Positions 1-6,974 of a stretch of 10,097 nt of DNA are shown piece after piece. The notes beneath the pieces are model-generated. The model worked only from the letters and a program-made list of their open reading frames with translations, was not told where the DNA came from and did no database searches. Source of the stretch: Octadecabacter sp. (lineage in GTDB: Bacteria > Pseudomonadota > Alphaproteobacteria > Rhodobacterales > Rhodobacteraceae); NCBI GenBank assembly GCA_003533975.1, contig DQCL01000332.1:1-10097 (forward strand). Reading direction: 5' to 3'. How positions within the stretch are numbered: position 1 is the first letter of the stretch; each line of letters begins with the position of its first letter. A program made the position numbers and the translations under genes.

Positions 1-15
1 TTTTGCGCGCTCGAC

Positions 16-1554
16 CTAATCAGCCGTCAGCACCGTACTGACCGGGACAATTGCCACTTGGTCATCGCTGTTGGCTGTGCCCCACAAAATCAGTGCCGAG
101 ATCGTGTCAGGGCGCATACGCCCGATCAACACAACACCGCTTTCCTGTCGGGCTCGAAATGCTGCTTGGTCAACGAAACGGCGCACGACGCGGGCGTCTT
201 GGCCTTCACCATCCAAGTCTCGGAAAACGACGGCCGCAGGCACGTTTGCAGATTCTGCCGCACGTCCTGCCATATTCAACCCCTGACTTACGGAAACAAA
301 ACCACGTCCTTGCGAGGCCAGAATTTCCATCGCCTGTTGCGTCACATCGCGGTCTGATTGAAGCCCACCTTCGCCAACGTCGAGCACGGCTACCGTTTCG
401 GGTAGCATATTGAAAACGCTCTGAAACGTTACCTCTACATCACTTGGCAGTGCCCCCTCAGGCAGCTTTGCCAAAACCGCGACCTCAAACCCGCTCGCGC
501 GGTAGGACTTCATCAAGTCGGTTGCGTTCTCGACGCTTGGGTCAAGGGCGATCGTCACAGGAAACGACAAACCAGAGAGCGCGGCGGCAGCAGCCGACAT
601 CGAACCGTCATCTATTAGAATAATGGACATCAGCGGCTTTCCGTCGATGTCGCCAGCATCGGCGGCGTAATCGACTAGCGCGTTGAGAGTTTGAGCAGCG
701 TCCTGTTCTTCACCTGCGTCCTCGCCGGCTGAACCGGGGCGCCGAATGGTTACGCCCGTTCCGCGATCCCCGAGCAGTGTGTTCTGCCCACCTTGAAGCT
801 GCAGGCGCGGAGTCGCAGTTGTTTCAGGTTCGACTGAGGCCAATACATCGTCCGACGGCTGATCCGTCGGCGCGTTTTCAATACCGACATTCGGGCTAAC
901 GGGGTCAACTTCATCAGCGCCCAAAGCGTCTGCACCAAGATCCACAACGAAGAAATCTTCGCTTTCTTCTACTGTCGCAGCGGGCTCAGGATTTGGTTCA
1001 ATTGGGTCAGCAACAACATCGACGTCAACATCAGGCTCCACAACAAGCGTCGGCTGCGACGGCGTCGTCGAGACGGTCAAATCTGCTTCATTATTGGGAA
1101 CCTGAGGCGCAACTGACTGCGGGTTGGGGAGCACAGGATCAACGGGCTGCGCGAGCAATTCAACACTCTCGGCCGTTTCAGGGGCTTCCATCGCCCCCTC
1201 AATCGTTACCACTTCAGGTTCATCCAATGGATCCGTGTCAGCACTTGGGGCCTCGGCATCCGCCTCAACAGCCGCTGGCGCGTCCGGTTCAATGACTTTT
1301 GGTTCAACGAGAATGGCTTCGTCGTCCGGCAGTTCTGGCGCTTGTGGCGCTTCAATAGAAACACTGCCGACAGGTGTCGACGGGCTGTTGGTTTCTGCTG
1401 GTTCAGTGGTCACAGGGTCAACTTGTGGCGCTTCAACTAACGGCGCTTCTGACGGTGTCACACCAGCCGGCAATTCGGTTACAACTGACGCAGCACCAAG
1501 CCCCAAAGCAGAGACCAAGCCCCCAGCCAAAACTCCACCGATCATTCCACGCAT
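16..1554 (-). CDS. yibQ: YibQ-type divergent polysaccharide deacetylase domain protein with long Pro/acid-rich linker; active site apparently lost
   Basis: Seen: 512 residues in three parts. Residues 4-24 are a glycine-rich hydrophobic segment after one arginine (uncleaved anchor or signal peptide), so the rest should be periplasmic. Residues about 27-290 are a low-complexity linker rich in Pro, Glu, Asp, Ala and Val, with a single basic residue (K86) before R250. Residues about 307-495 match the divergent polysaccharide deacetylase family (YibQ, Pfam Polysacc_deac_2): an IILIDDGS strand (D315, D316), [20 protein letters not shown], then a C-terminal [11 protein letters not shown] corresponding to the family's IGHPYPET. 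Known: active-looking members keep histidines in LHLPME, NNHMGS and IGHP. Here none of the 512 residues is histidine, so metal-dependent deacetylation is unlikely and a structural or binding role is inferred. Start: ATG at 1554 has GAGAAGG about 10 bases upstream; M4 is too far from it. Family members often sit beside envelope genes (envC, ctpA); here it is divergent from trpG, as in relatives. Family call is good; function is unknown. Confidence 0.85.
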   Translation of the reverse strand: MRGMIGGVLAGGLVSALGLGAASVVTELPAGVTPSEAPLVEAPQVDPVTTEPAETNSPSTPVGSVSIEAPQAPELPDDEAILVEPKVIEPDAPAAVEADAEAPSADTDPLDEPEVVTIEGAMEAPETAESVELLAQPVDPVLPNPQSVAPQVPNNEADLTVSTTPSQPTLVVEPDVDVDVVADPIEPNPEPAATVEESEDFFVVDLGADALGADEVDPVSPNVGIENAPTDQPSDDVLASVEPETTATPRLQLQGGQNTLLGDRGTGVTIRRPGSAGEDAGEEQDAAQTLNALVDYAADAGDIDGKPLMSIILIDDGSMSAAAAALSGLSFPVTIALDPSVENATDLMKSYRASGFEVAVLAKLPEGALPSDVEVTFQSVFNMLPETVAVLDVGEGGLQSDRDVTQQAMEILASQGRGFVSVSQGLNMAGRAAESANVPAAVVFRDLDGEGQDARVVRRFVDQAAFRARQESGVVLIGRMRPDTISALILWGTANSDDQVAIVPVSTVLTAD

Positions 1555-1723
1555 GCGCTCGTCGCCTTCTCAAATCAGGTCCGATCGACCTCTGATGAGT
1601 CAATTCGGGTTTAATGTGGGCCTTGACGCACCTTGTCGTGCGGCCCATGTATGGCACCACTATACAAGGGGGAGACCGTCGGACGGTAGCCCCAATTTAA
1701 CCCATCCCAAAGGTGGCAAATAC
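1555..1723. promoter_or_regulatory. Divergent yibQ/trpG intergenic region with two small palindromes
   Basis: This 169-base region must hold the promoters of both divergent genes. An AT-rich core at 1659-1666 reads TATACA on the plus strand (1661-1666) and TATAGT on the minus strand (1659-1664), so it could serve as -10 box for either gene, but neither has a good TTGACA-like hexamer 16-18 bases upstream. A TTGACG at 1623-1628 has only a poor -10 at 17-base spacing. Two inverted repeats are present: an imperfect one at 1574-1596, just upstream of yibQ, and a perfect 13-base odd palindrome at 1675-1687, near where a transcript from TATACA would begin. I see no Trp-rich leader peptide or attenuator. 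Promoter placement is inference. Confidence 0.45.
1675..1687. promoter_or_regulatory. 13-base palindrome ACCGTC-G-GACGGT upstream of trpG, possible operator
   Basis: ACCGTC (1675-1680) and GACGGT (1682-1687) are perfect reverse complements around one central base. The one-base centre is too tight for an RNA hairpin, which favours a protein-binding site over an RNA element. It lies 36 bases before the trpG ATG, close to the expected start of a transcript from the TATACA box at 1661-1666, a typical operator position. No known regulator is recognised, and 6-bp arms can occur by chance. Confidence 0.3.
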
Positions 1724-2305
1724 ATGCTTCTCTTGATCGATAATTACGACAGTTTCACCTACAATCTAGTGCACTATTTCGGTGAACTCGGCGCGGACGT
1801 CATTGTTAAACGTAACGACGCCATTGATGTACAAGAAGCAATGGGAATGGGCGCTTCCGGTATTGTGCTGTCGCCTGGTCCTTGTGACCCCGCCCAAGCA
1901 GGGATTTGCCTTGCCTTGACCGAAGCTGCCGCTGCAACCAAAACCCCATTGTTCGGCGTATGCTTAGGCCACCAAACCATTGGCGAAGCCTTCGGTGGTA
2001 AGGTCGTGCGCTGCCACGACATTGTTCACGGTAAAATGGGTACGATGCACCACACCGGAAAGTCCGTGTTCGCAGGCCTGCCCAGCCCGTTCGAGGCCAC
2101 GCGCTACCATTCGTTAACCGTTGAGCGCGACACCCTGCCCGACTGCCTTGAAATCACAGCCGAACTGACCGATGGGACGATCATGGGCCTACAGCACCGC
2201 GAGTTGCCAATCCACGGCGTGCAATTTCACCCCGAAAGCATCAAATCCGAACATGGCCACGCGATGCTGCAAAACTTCCTGAATACGATGAAGGTTCCAG
2301 CATGA
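1724..2305 (+). CDS. trpG: Anthranilate synthase component II (glutamine amidotransferase)
   Basis: TrpG releases ammonia from glutamine for TrpE, which turns chorismate into anthranilate, the first committed step of tryptophan synthesis. The 193-residue length is normal for a free-standing subunit. Seen: N-terminal [17 protein letters not shown], the SPGPCDP oxyanion region near residues 50-56, the nucleophile elbow FGVCLGHQ with C80, and VQFHPES completing the triad with H169 and E171. Start: the frame stays open far upstream, antisense to yibQ, but the family N-terminus begins exactly at the ATG at 1724, with AAAGGTGG 7 bases upstream. The TGA stop overlaps the trpD start (ATGA), so the two are translationally coupled. 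trpE is not in the window and is expected nearby on the left. In bacteria lacking pabA this subunit can also serve aminodeoxychorismate synthase in folate synthesis; that cannot be decided here. Confidence 0.97.
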   Translation: MLLLIDNYDSFTYNLVHYFGELGADVIVKRNDAIDVQEAMGMGASGIVLSPGPCDPAQAGICLALTEAAAATKTPLFGVCLGHQTIGEAFGGKVVRCHDIVHGKMGTMHHTGKSVFAGLPSPFEATRYHSLTVERDTLPDCLEITAELTDGTIMGLQHRELPIHGVQFHPESIKSEHGHAMLQNFLNTMKVPA

Positions 2306-3318
2306 ACGAAAAGATGAAACCCCTGATTTACGCGGCCTCAGAAGGCCCGCTCAGCCGTGCTCAGGCAGAAATGGCGTTCGACTGTTTGTTTGAGGGAGAA
2401 GCCACAGCCGCACAGATCGGCGGATTGTTGATGGCGATGCGCGCACGTGGTGAATCCGTTTCGGAATACGCCGCCGCTGCAGCCGGAATGCGCGCTCGTT
2501 GTGTGCCTGTAAATGCCCCCGATGGCGCAATGGACATTGTCGGCACAGGCGGTGATGGCAAAGGCACACTCAACATCTCAACAGCAACAGCGTTTGTTGT
2601 TGCGGGCGCAGGCGTGCCAGTGGCCAAACACGGCAATCGCAACCTCAGCTCTCTTTCCGGTGCGGCGGACGCGCTTGGACAAATGGGCGTCAACGTCATG
2701 GTTGGTGCGGATGTTGTTGAACGCTGCATCGCTGAGGCCGGCATTGGTTTCATGATGGCCCCGATGCATCATCCGGCCATCAAACATGTCATGCCCGCGC
2801 GTCAGGAACTTGGCTGCAAAACCATCTTCAACATCCTGGGCCCATTGACCAATCCGGCAGGCGTCAAACGCCAGCTAACTGGTGCCTTCGCCCCCGATTT
2901 GATTTTCCCAATGGCTGAAACCCTCAAAGACCTCGGCACAGATGCGGCATGGATCGTGCATGGCTCTGATGGCACCGATGAAATCTCAATTTGCGGCCCA
3001 TCCGCCGTCGCAGCATTGTCCCATGGCATGATCACCTCCCGCGAGGTTCACCCTGAGGACGCCGGATTGCCCGTGCACCCTTTTAGCGCCATTCTCGGTG
3101 GCTCCCCTGAGGACAATGCCAAAGCGTTTCGCGCCCTGCTCGATGGCGAACATTCCGCCTACCGCGATGCCGTGTTGCTCAACTCCGCCGCCGCTTTGTT
3201 GGTCGCAGGCAAGGTCGAAGGTTTGAAAGCTGGCGCTAAAATGGCCGCAGAAAGCATCGATTCCGGTGCTGCCAAACGTGCTGTTGAAACCCTCGCCAAG
3301 ATAACACAAGAAGGCTAA
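2302..3318 (+). CDS. trpD: Anthranilate phosphoribosyltransferase
   Basis: TrpD transfers the phosphoribosyl group of PRPP to anthranilate, giving N-(5'-phosphoribosyl)anthranilate, the second step of the pathway, in the cytoplasm. The 338-residue length is typical. Seen: helical N-terminal domain (about 1-70), the PRPP-pyrophosphate loop [17 protein letters not shown] with GTGGDG at 81-86, KHGNRN at 109-114 followed by [10 protein letters not shown], and [10 protein letters not shown] in the anthranilate-binding part. The ATG at 2302 overlaps the trpG stop by 4 bases, which fixes the start and suggests coupled translation. trpD is followed by a 404-base gap before trpC, so the trpGD pair is less tightly linked to trpC than the later genes are to each other. 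No missing key residue or frameshift is seen. Confidence 0.98.
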   Translation: MNEKMKPLIYAASEGPLSRAQAEMAFDCLFEGEATAAQIGGLLMAMRARGESVSEYAAAAAGMRARCVPVNAPDGAMDIVGTGGDGKGTLNISTATAFVVAGAGVPVAKHGNRNLSSLSGAADALGQMGVNVMVGADVVERCIAEAGIGFMMAPMHHPAIKHVMPARQELGCKTIFNILGPLTNPAGVKRQLTGAFAPDLIFPMAETLKDLGTDAAWIVHGSDGTDEISICGPSAVAALSHGMITSREVHPEDAGLPVHPFSAILGGSPEDNAKAFRALLDGEHSAYRDAVLLNSAAALLVAGKVEGLKAGAKMAAESIDSGAAKRAVETLAKITQEG

Positions 3319-3326
3319 CGCCAAGC

Positions 3327-3549
3327 ATAGGCAGTTGGACGCCACAGCTCAACTTCAACAGGCGCTTCTGGGTCGGCTGCGCGATCACACTGTTATCGTT
3401 CAGCGTCCTTGTCGTCACAGCGCTGCAATCGCGCGACGCATTTAGCCTTGGGCACTTTCGTCTTTTCAGCTCTCTTTGCACTCTTTGGCGCGCCCCTCGC
3501 TCTCTCAGGTGGAAACCTAAGCGCACTGCGGTATCGCCTCACCTCTTAA
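3327..3549 (+). pseudogene. Possible frameshifted remnant of a small two-helix membrane-protein gene
   Basis: Seen: one frame (3327-3449) reads about 41 residues including RRFWVGCAITLLSFSVLVVT, a plausible membrane helix. Around the GGG at 3450-3452 this frame stops resembling protein, while the next frame from 3451 continues GTFVFSALFALFGAPLAL, then SGGNLSALRYRLTS, to a TAA at 3547-3549. Removing one G would join them into a protein of roughly 73 residues with two hydrophobic segments. Neither frame has ATG, GTG or TTG at a sensible place. An ATA at 3327, 12 bases after AGAAGG (3309-3314), could be a decayed ATG. The first frame is also open without a shift to a TAA at 3615-3617, so an alternative single ORF cannot be ruled out. 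I do not recognise a family. The decayed-gene reading is inference. Confidence 0.28.
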
Positions 3550-3642
3550 CCTTGCCTTTGTTTCTAGCATATCCCGTGGACACGAAACCGGGTGCAGCGC
3601 CCTTCCACCCGACCTAACCCCCACAACCGCCAGTATTATCCC

Positions 3643-3666
3643 GCCAAAATTTTCTCAAATTTTGGC
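3643..3666. repeat. Perfect inverted repeat: 10-bp stem, 4-base loop, AT-rich core
   Basis: The left arm GCCAAAATTT (3643-3652) and right arm AAATTTTGGC (3657-3666) are exact reverse complements around TCTC. The flanks are C-rich and there is no T run on either side, so it does not look like an intrinsic terminator on either strand. It lies 57-80 bases before trpC. It could be a transcript-stabilising hairpin, a protein-binding site or a dispersed intergenic repeat; the window holds only this one copy that I noticed. Confidence 0.6.
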
Positions 3667-3687
3667 CCCCGCCCGCGGCACGCGCAA

Positions 3688-3716
3688 TTGTCTTCCCCTA
3701 TTCTGCGCAGTACGTT
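3688..3716 (+). promoter_or_regulatory. Possible promoter for trpC-moaC-moeA
   Basis: TTGTCT (3688-3693) is followed after 17 bases by TACGTT (3711-3716). The -35 matches the sigma-70 consensus at four of six positions; the -10 is weak. Transcription starting about 7 bases after the -10 would begin almost exactly at the trpC ATG, giving a leaderless message. This would fit the lack of a clear ribosome binding site there. Low confidence. Confidence 0.25.
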
Positions 3717-3722
3717 GCGAGA

Positions 3723-4529
3723 ATGGATATTTTAGACAAAATCAAAGCCTACAAACTTGACCATATCGCCGCTTGCAAAGCGGCACGTCCCTTGTCTGAG
3801 GTCGAAGCCGCTGCACGCGCTGCTTCCCCCACACGAGGGTTTGCGAAACGCCTGATTGAGGCCAGTCGCGAAGGCTATGGGCTGATCGCCGAAATCAAAA
3901 AAGCCAGCCCGTCAAAGGGTTTGATCCGCGATGACTTCAATCCACCAGAATTGGCGCAGGCCTACGCCGCTGGTGGCGCAACGTGCTTGAGCGTCCTTAC
4001 AGACGTCCCCTCCTTCCAAGGCGCCGATGAGTTCCTCGTAGCCGCACGCGAAGCGGTCGACCTACCCGCGCTGCGCAAAGACTTCATGTATGACACCTAT
4101 CAGGTCGCCGAAGCTCGCGCTTTGGGGGCCGATGCCATCCTAATCATTCTCGCTTCCGTCAGCGATGCCCAAGCAGCCGAGCTTGAGGCAGCAGCGATAG
4201 AATGGGACATGGACGTGCTGCTAGAGGTTCATAACGAAGAAGAACTCGCCCGTGCTTGTGCATTGAAATCGCCGCTCATGGGGATCAACAACCGCAATCT
4301 CAAAACATTCGAGACAACGCTGGACACGACCCGCACCCTCTCTCGCATGGTCCCTGCCGATCGCTTGATTGTCTGTGAAAGCGGATTGTCCACGCCAGAT
4401 GATCTGGCGGACATGGCGCGCCACGGTGCACGCACGTTCCTTATCGGCGAAAGCTTGATGCGTCAGGATGATGTAACAGCAGCGACCCGCAACCTGCTGG
4501 CGGGTGGCACGATAATGGGTGGCGTTTAA
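3723..4529 (+). CDS. trpC: Indole-3-glycerol-phosphate synthase
   Basis: TrpC closes and decarboxylates the anthranilate-derived carboxyphenylamino-deoxyribulose phosphate to indole-3-glycerol phosphate, the substrate of tryptophan synthase. The 268-residue protein is a single TIM barrel; no PRAI (TrpF) domain is fused. Seen: [12 protein letters not shown] with E57 and K59, LRKDF with the general-acid lysine K119, LLEVH with E168, GINNRNL (N189, N190) and the phosphate-binding CESG (E209, S210). The start at 3723 gives the usual N-terminus beginning ILDKIKAYK, but the bases before it contain no convincing ribosome binding site, only GCGAGA abutting the ATG. The TAA is followed with no spacer by the moaC GTG. 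trpC is 404 bases from trpD, so it may have its own promoter. Confidence 0.97.
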   Translation: MDILDKIKAYKLDHIAACKAARPLSEVEAAARAASPTRGFAKRLIEASREGYGLIAEIKKASPSKGLIRDDFNPPELAQAYAAGGATCLSVLTDVPSFQGADEFLVAAREAVDLPALRKDFMYDTYQVAEARALGADAILIILASVSDAQAAELEAAAIEWDMDVLLEVHNEEELARACALKSPLMGINNRNLKTFETTLDTTRTLSRMVPADRLIVCESGLSTPDDLADMARHGARTFLIGESLMRQDDVTAATRNLLAGGTIMGGV

Positions 4530-5006
4530 GTGTCTGACAAACTGAGCCATTTTGACGACCACGGTCAGGCACACATGGTTGATGTCTCCGACAAAGCCGT
4601 GACCAGCCGCATCGCCACTGCCGCAGCTTGGATCAAAATGTCACCCGAAACGCTCGCCCATGTCACCGCAGGCACCGCCAAAAAGGGCGATGTTTTGGGC
4701 ATTGCGCGGATTGCAGGCATTCAAGCGGCAAAGAAAACCTCTGATCTCATCCCGCTGTGCCATCCGCTTCCGATCACTAAGGTCGCGGTTGATCTTACGC
4801 CAGACGACACCCTCCCTGGTGTGCGGATTGAAACAACGGTAAAAACCACCGGACAAACCGGCGTCGAAATGGAAGCACTAACAGCGGCCAGCGCTGCAGC
4901 GCTCACCGTCTATGACATGCTCAAAGCGGTACAAAAGGACATGGAAATCGGTGGCATTCGTGTCACCCTGAAAGACGGCGGAAAATCCGGCCGCTTTGAA
5001 GCATGA
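4530..5006 (+). CDS. moaC: Cyclic pyranopterin monophosphate synthase (MoaC)
   Basis: MoaC converts 3',8-cyclo-7,8-dihydro-GTP, made by MoaA from GTP, to cyclic pyranopterin monophosphate, the first stable intermediate of molybdenum cofactor synthesis. The 158-residue length is usual. Seen: [18 protein letters not shown] at the N-terminus, [20 protein letters not shown] with the conserved lysine at 51/52, [13 protein letters not shown] with H78, [11 protein letters not shown] with E113 and E115, and [10 protein letters not shown] with D129 and K132, matching the catalytic and structural residues known in E. coli MoaC one position earlier. The start is GTG, directly after the trpC TAA, with GGGTGG 7 bases upstream inside the end of trpC. 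The last codon overlaps the moeA start (GCATGA), indicating coupling. No moaA, moaB, moaD or moaE is in the window. Confidence 0.97.
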   Translation: MSDKLSHFDDHGQAHMVDVSDKAVTSRIATAAAWIKMSPETLAHVTAGTAKKGDVLGIARIAGIQAAKKTSDLIPLCHPLPITKVAVDLTPDDTLPGVRIETTVKTTGQTGVEMEALTAASAAALTVYDMLKAVQKDMEIGGIRVTLKDGGKSGRFEA

Positions 5007-6196
5007 TCACCGTTGAGCAAGCACAAGCGCTGTGTCTTGATCTTGTCCAGACGGGCCCTTCTGAAACGGCGCCCCTTGCTGACGCCCAAGGGAAAACACT
5101 TGCCGCACCGCTTCAAGCCAAACGTGACCAACCTCCGTTTTCGGCGTCTGCGATGGATGGCTACGCTGTGCGCCGCGACGATGCGGTTCAAGATGCAAAG
5201 CTAGACATTGTCGGAGAATCCGCCGCTGGCCACGGTTGGGACGGCACAGTTCAAACCGGCCAATCCGTGCGGATATTCACGGGTGCACCGGTTCCTGACG
5301 GTGCCGATTGTGTCGTGATCCAAGAGAACGTGACCACTGACGGTGCGCAAGTAACACTGACTGAGTCTATCGGGAACAACATGAATATCCGCCCGCAAGG
5401 GGCTGATTTCAAAATCGATTATACTTTGAAAGCCCCGCGCGTGATTTCTGCCGCAGACCTTGCGCTTATTGCGGCGATGAACCACCCAGACGTCGCGGTC
5501 ACCCGCAAGCCAAAAGTGGCGCTTATCTCAACCGGTGATGAGCTTTTGATGCCTGGGGGTGATCCTTCACCTAACCAGATCATCGCGTCCAACGTCTTTG
5601 CCTTGCAAGCGATGCTGCGTGATGCGGGCGCGAAACCGAACATTTTGCCCATCGCCCCCGACACCCCTGACGCCTTGGACGAAGTCCTAGGACAAGCCAG
5701 CGATTGGGGGGCAGATATCATCGTCACCATTGGCGGGGCTTCTGTTGGCGATCATGACCTTGTTGCCCCTGCACTGGACCGCTTTGGTGTAACCCGCAGC
5801 TTTCACAAAATCGCGATGCGCCCCGGTAAACCATTGATGGCAGGCGCTAAGGGCACCACGGCTTTCCTCGGTCTTCCAGGGAACCCTGTGTCGGCAATCG
5901 TATGCGGCCATTTGTTTTTGCTGCCGATGGTGCGCCGTGCGCTTGGCCAATCCAATGTACTGCCCCGCGCAGTGACGGCCCGATTGACTGCGCCACTCCC
6001 GAAGGGTGGACCCCGTGCCCATTACATGCGTGCGCGGTTTGAAGAAGGTGCCGAAAACCGCACAGTCACAGCGTTTGATAAGCAGGACAGCTCAATGCTG
6101 ACGGTCCTTGCTGACGCGAACTGCCTCTTGCTGCGCCCGATTGATGACACAGCCAAAGACGCAGGTGATCCGGTGACAATCTACCCCATCACATAA
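5003..6196 (+). CDS. moeA: Molybdopterin molybdotransferase MoeA (gephyrin-like, Glp)
   Basis: MoeA inserts molybdate into adenylated molybdopterin (the product of MogA-type adenylation), releasing AMP and giving active molybdenum cofactor. The 397-residue length is typical of a stand-alone MoeA. Seen in order: [13 protein letters not shown] (D52 of the conserved SAMDGYA), [16 protein letters not shown] (90-105), NIRPQGADF (128-136), [10 protein letters not shown] with E180, the MoCF-type core [12 protein letters not shown] (241-252), [13 protein letters not shown] (269-281) and [10 protein letters not shown] (289-298). HYMRARF at 340-346 lies in the C-terminal beta domain. The ATG at 5003 overlaps the moaC stop by 4 bases, fixing the start. 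MoaC and MoeA catalyse an early and a late step of one pathway, so co-transcription makes sense. A 70-base spacer with lexA's own promoter follows, and no terminator is visible between them. Confidence 0.96.
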   Translation: MITVEQAQALCLDLVQTGPSETAPLADAQGKTLAAPLQAKRDQPPFSASAMDGYAVRRDDAVQDAKLDIVGESAAGHGWDGTVQTGQSVRIFTGAPVPDGADCVVIQENVTTDGAQVTLTESIGNNMNIRPQGADFKIDYTLKAPRVISAADLALIAAMNHPDVAVTRKPKVALISTGDELLMPGGDPSPNQIIASNVFALQAMLRDAGAKPNILPIAPDTPDALDEVLGQASDWGADIIVTIGGASVGDHDLVAPALDRFGVTRSFHKIAMRPGKPLMAGAKGTTAFLGLPGNPVSAIVCGHLFLLPMVRRALGQSNVLPRAVTARLTAPLPKGGPRAHYMRARFEEGAENRTVTAFDKQDSSMLTVLADANCLLLRPIDDTAKDAGDPVTIYPIT

Positions 6197-6203
6197 GAAC
6201 AGA

Positions 6204-6232
6204 TTGACACAAAACGAGAACAAGTCTAGAAC
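6204..6232 (+). promoter_or_regulatory. lexA promoter (TTGACA-N17-TAGAAC)
   Basis: A consensus -35 box TTGACA (6204-6209) is followed by exactly 17 bases and TAGAAC (6227-6232) as the -10, which has T1, A2 and A4/A5 of the consensus but ends in C. The expected transcript start is near 6239, about 28 bases before the lexA ATG, leaving room for the strong AGGGAGAGGG ribosome binding site at 6254-6263. The -10 overlaps the SOS box, the expected layout for a LexA-repressed promoter. Confidence 0.8.
6218..6232. promoter_or_regulatory. SOS box (LexA operator), GAAC-N7-GAAC
   Basis: GAAC at 6218-6221 and GAAC at 6229-6232 are separated by seven bases, the exact direct-repeat form of the alphaproteobacterial LexA site (GTTC-N7-GTTC on the other strand). 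It sits 34 bases upstream of the lexA ATG and covers the -10 hexamer, so bound LexA would block its own transcription. It differs from the palindromic CTGT-N8-ACAG box of enterobacteria. An extra GAAC at 6197-6200 is not in the same spacing. Confidence 0.9.
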
Positions 6233-6266
6233 ATCCCAAAGCAAAGACCATTGAGGGAGAGGGCAT

Positions 6267-6974
6267 ATGCTCACCAAGAAGCAACTTGATCTGTTGGAAT
6301 TCATCCAGAAACGGGTGCAGCGCGACGGCGTCCCCCCAAGCTTTGACGAAATGAAAGAAGCCCTTGATCTACGATCCAAGTCGGGCATCCACCGCCTCAT
6401 TACTGCGCTTGAAGAACGCGGCTTTATCCGCCGCCTCGCGCATCGTGCCCGTGCATTGGAAATCGTGAAGCTGCCTGACGCGCTACAAGCCAAGTTTGAT
6501 GCACCTTCAGCGGGTGGGTTTCATCCGCGCGTCATAGATGGCGACCGCCCCGACAGCCGACCTGCCGGTGCACAACCCCTTGAAAACGGCGGCGCGATTG
6601 AGCTTCCGGTGATGGGCCGGATCGCCGCTGGCGTCCCGATCGCGGCGATCTCTGAGATCAGCCACAATGTGTCGGTTCCCTCTGCAATGGTCGGCAAAGG
6701 TGAACACTATGCCCTTGAAGTTAAGGGCGATTCTATGATCGACGCGGGCATCAATGATGGTGATGTCGTGGTGATCCGTGAAAGTTCCACTGCTGACAAT
6801 GGCGATATTGTCGTGGCCTTGGTGGAAGACGCCGAAGCCACACTGAAGCGTTTTCGCCGCAATGGCGACGCAATCGCGCTTGAAGCTGCAAACCCAGCCT
6901 ATGAAACCCGTCTGTTCCGCAGCGATCAAGTAAAGGTTCAGGGGCGTTTGGTCGGGCTAATTCGCACCTATTGA
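6267..6974 (+). CDS. lexA: LexA repressor, SOS regulator and self-cleaving S24 protease
   Basis: LexA represses DNA-damage genes and cleaves itself when RecA filaments form on single-stranded DNA. The 235 residues have two domains. The winged helix-turn-helix, about 1-70, contains [23 protein letters not shown] and the recognition-helix region LRSKSGIHR typical of alphaproteobacteria. After a flexible linker (about 75-108) comes the S24 peptidase domain with cleavage site GRIAAGVP (scissile bond A121-G122), nucleophile S156 in KGDSMIDAG and K194 in TLKRF, so cleavage should be functional. The ATG at 6267 has a strong AGGGAGAGGG a few bases upstream. It is autoregulated through the SOS box at 6218-6232. 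Its last 7 bases overlap the 3' end of convergent comEC. It lies 70 bases after moeA, so some read-through from the trpC-moeA unit is possible. Confidence 0.98.
   Translation: MLTKKQLDLLEFIQKRVQRDGVPPSFDEMKEALDLRSKSGIHRLITALEERGFIRRLAHRARALEIVKLPDALQAKFDAPSAGGFHPRVIDGDRPDSRPAGAQPLENGGAIELPVMGRIAAGVPIAAISEISHNVSVPSAMVGKGEHYALEVKGDSMIDAGINDGDVVVIRESSTADNGDIVVALVEDAEATLKRFRRNGDAIALEAANPAYETRLFRSDQVKVQGRLVGLIRTY

Larger units (their letters stand above)
3319..3722 (+). other. 404-base gap between trpD and trpC
   Basis: This gap breaks an otherwise tightly packed gene run. Its first half (3327-3549) reads like the remains of a small two-helix membrane-protein gene split over two frames (separate entry). 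From 3550 to 3642 I see nothing coding. At 3643-3666 there is a perfect hairpin. A possible promoter for trpC lies at 3688-3716. Minus-strand open frames here reach into trpD and look like shadows. A small RNA cannot be excluded, but nothing in the sequence shows one. Confidence 0.6.

Noticed and set aside
1124..1723. Open frame continuing 200 codons upstream of trpG in the same frame
   Set aside because: It lies antisense to yibQ and is low-complexity Ser/Gly/Ala, the mirror of the Pro/acid linker. TrpG family homology starts exactly at 1724 with a good ribosome binding site.
1555..1723. Tryptophan attenuator or leader peptide before trpG
   Set aside because: No short ORF with tandem Trp codons and no terminator-like hairpin with a T run is visible.
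3236..3526. Minus-strand 96-codon open frame covering the trpD 3' end and part of the gap
   Set aside because: It is Arg-rich, lacks family character, overlaps real trpD coding sequence and has no obvious ribosome binding site; treated as a shadow frame.
3643..3666. Intrinsic terminator after trpD
   Set aside because: The stem is AT-rich and is followed by C-rich sequence on the plus strand, with no T tract on either strand.
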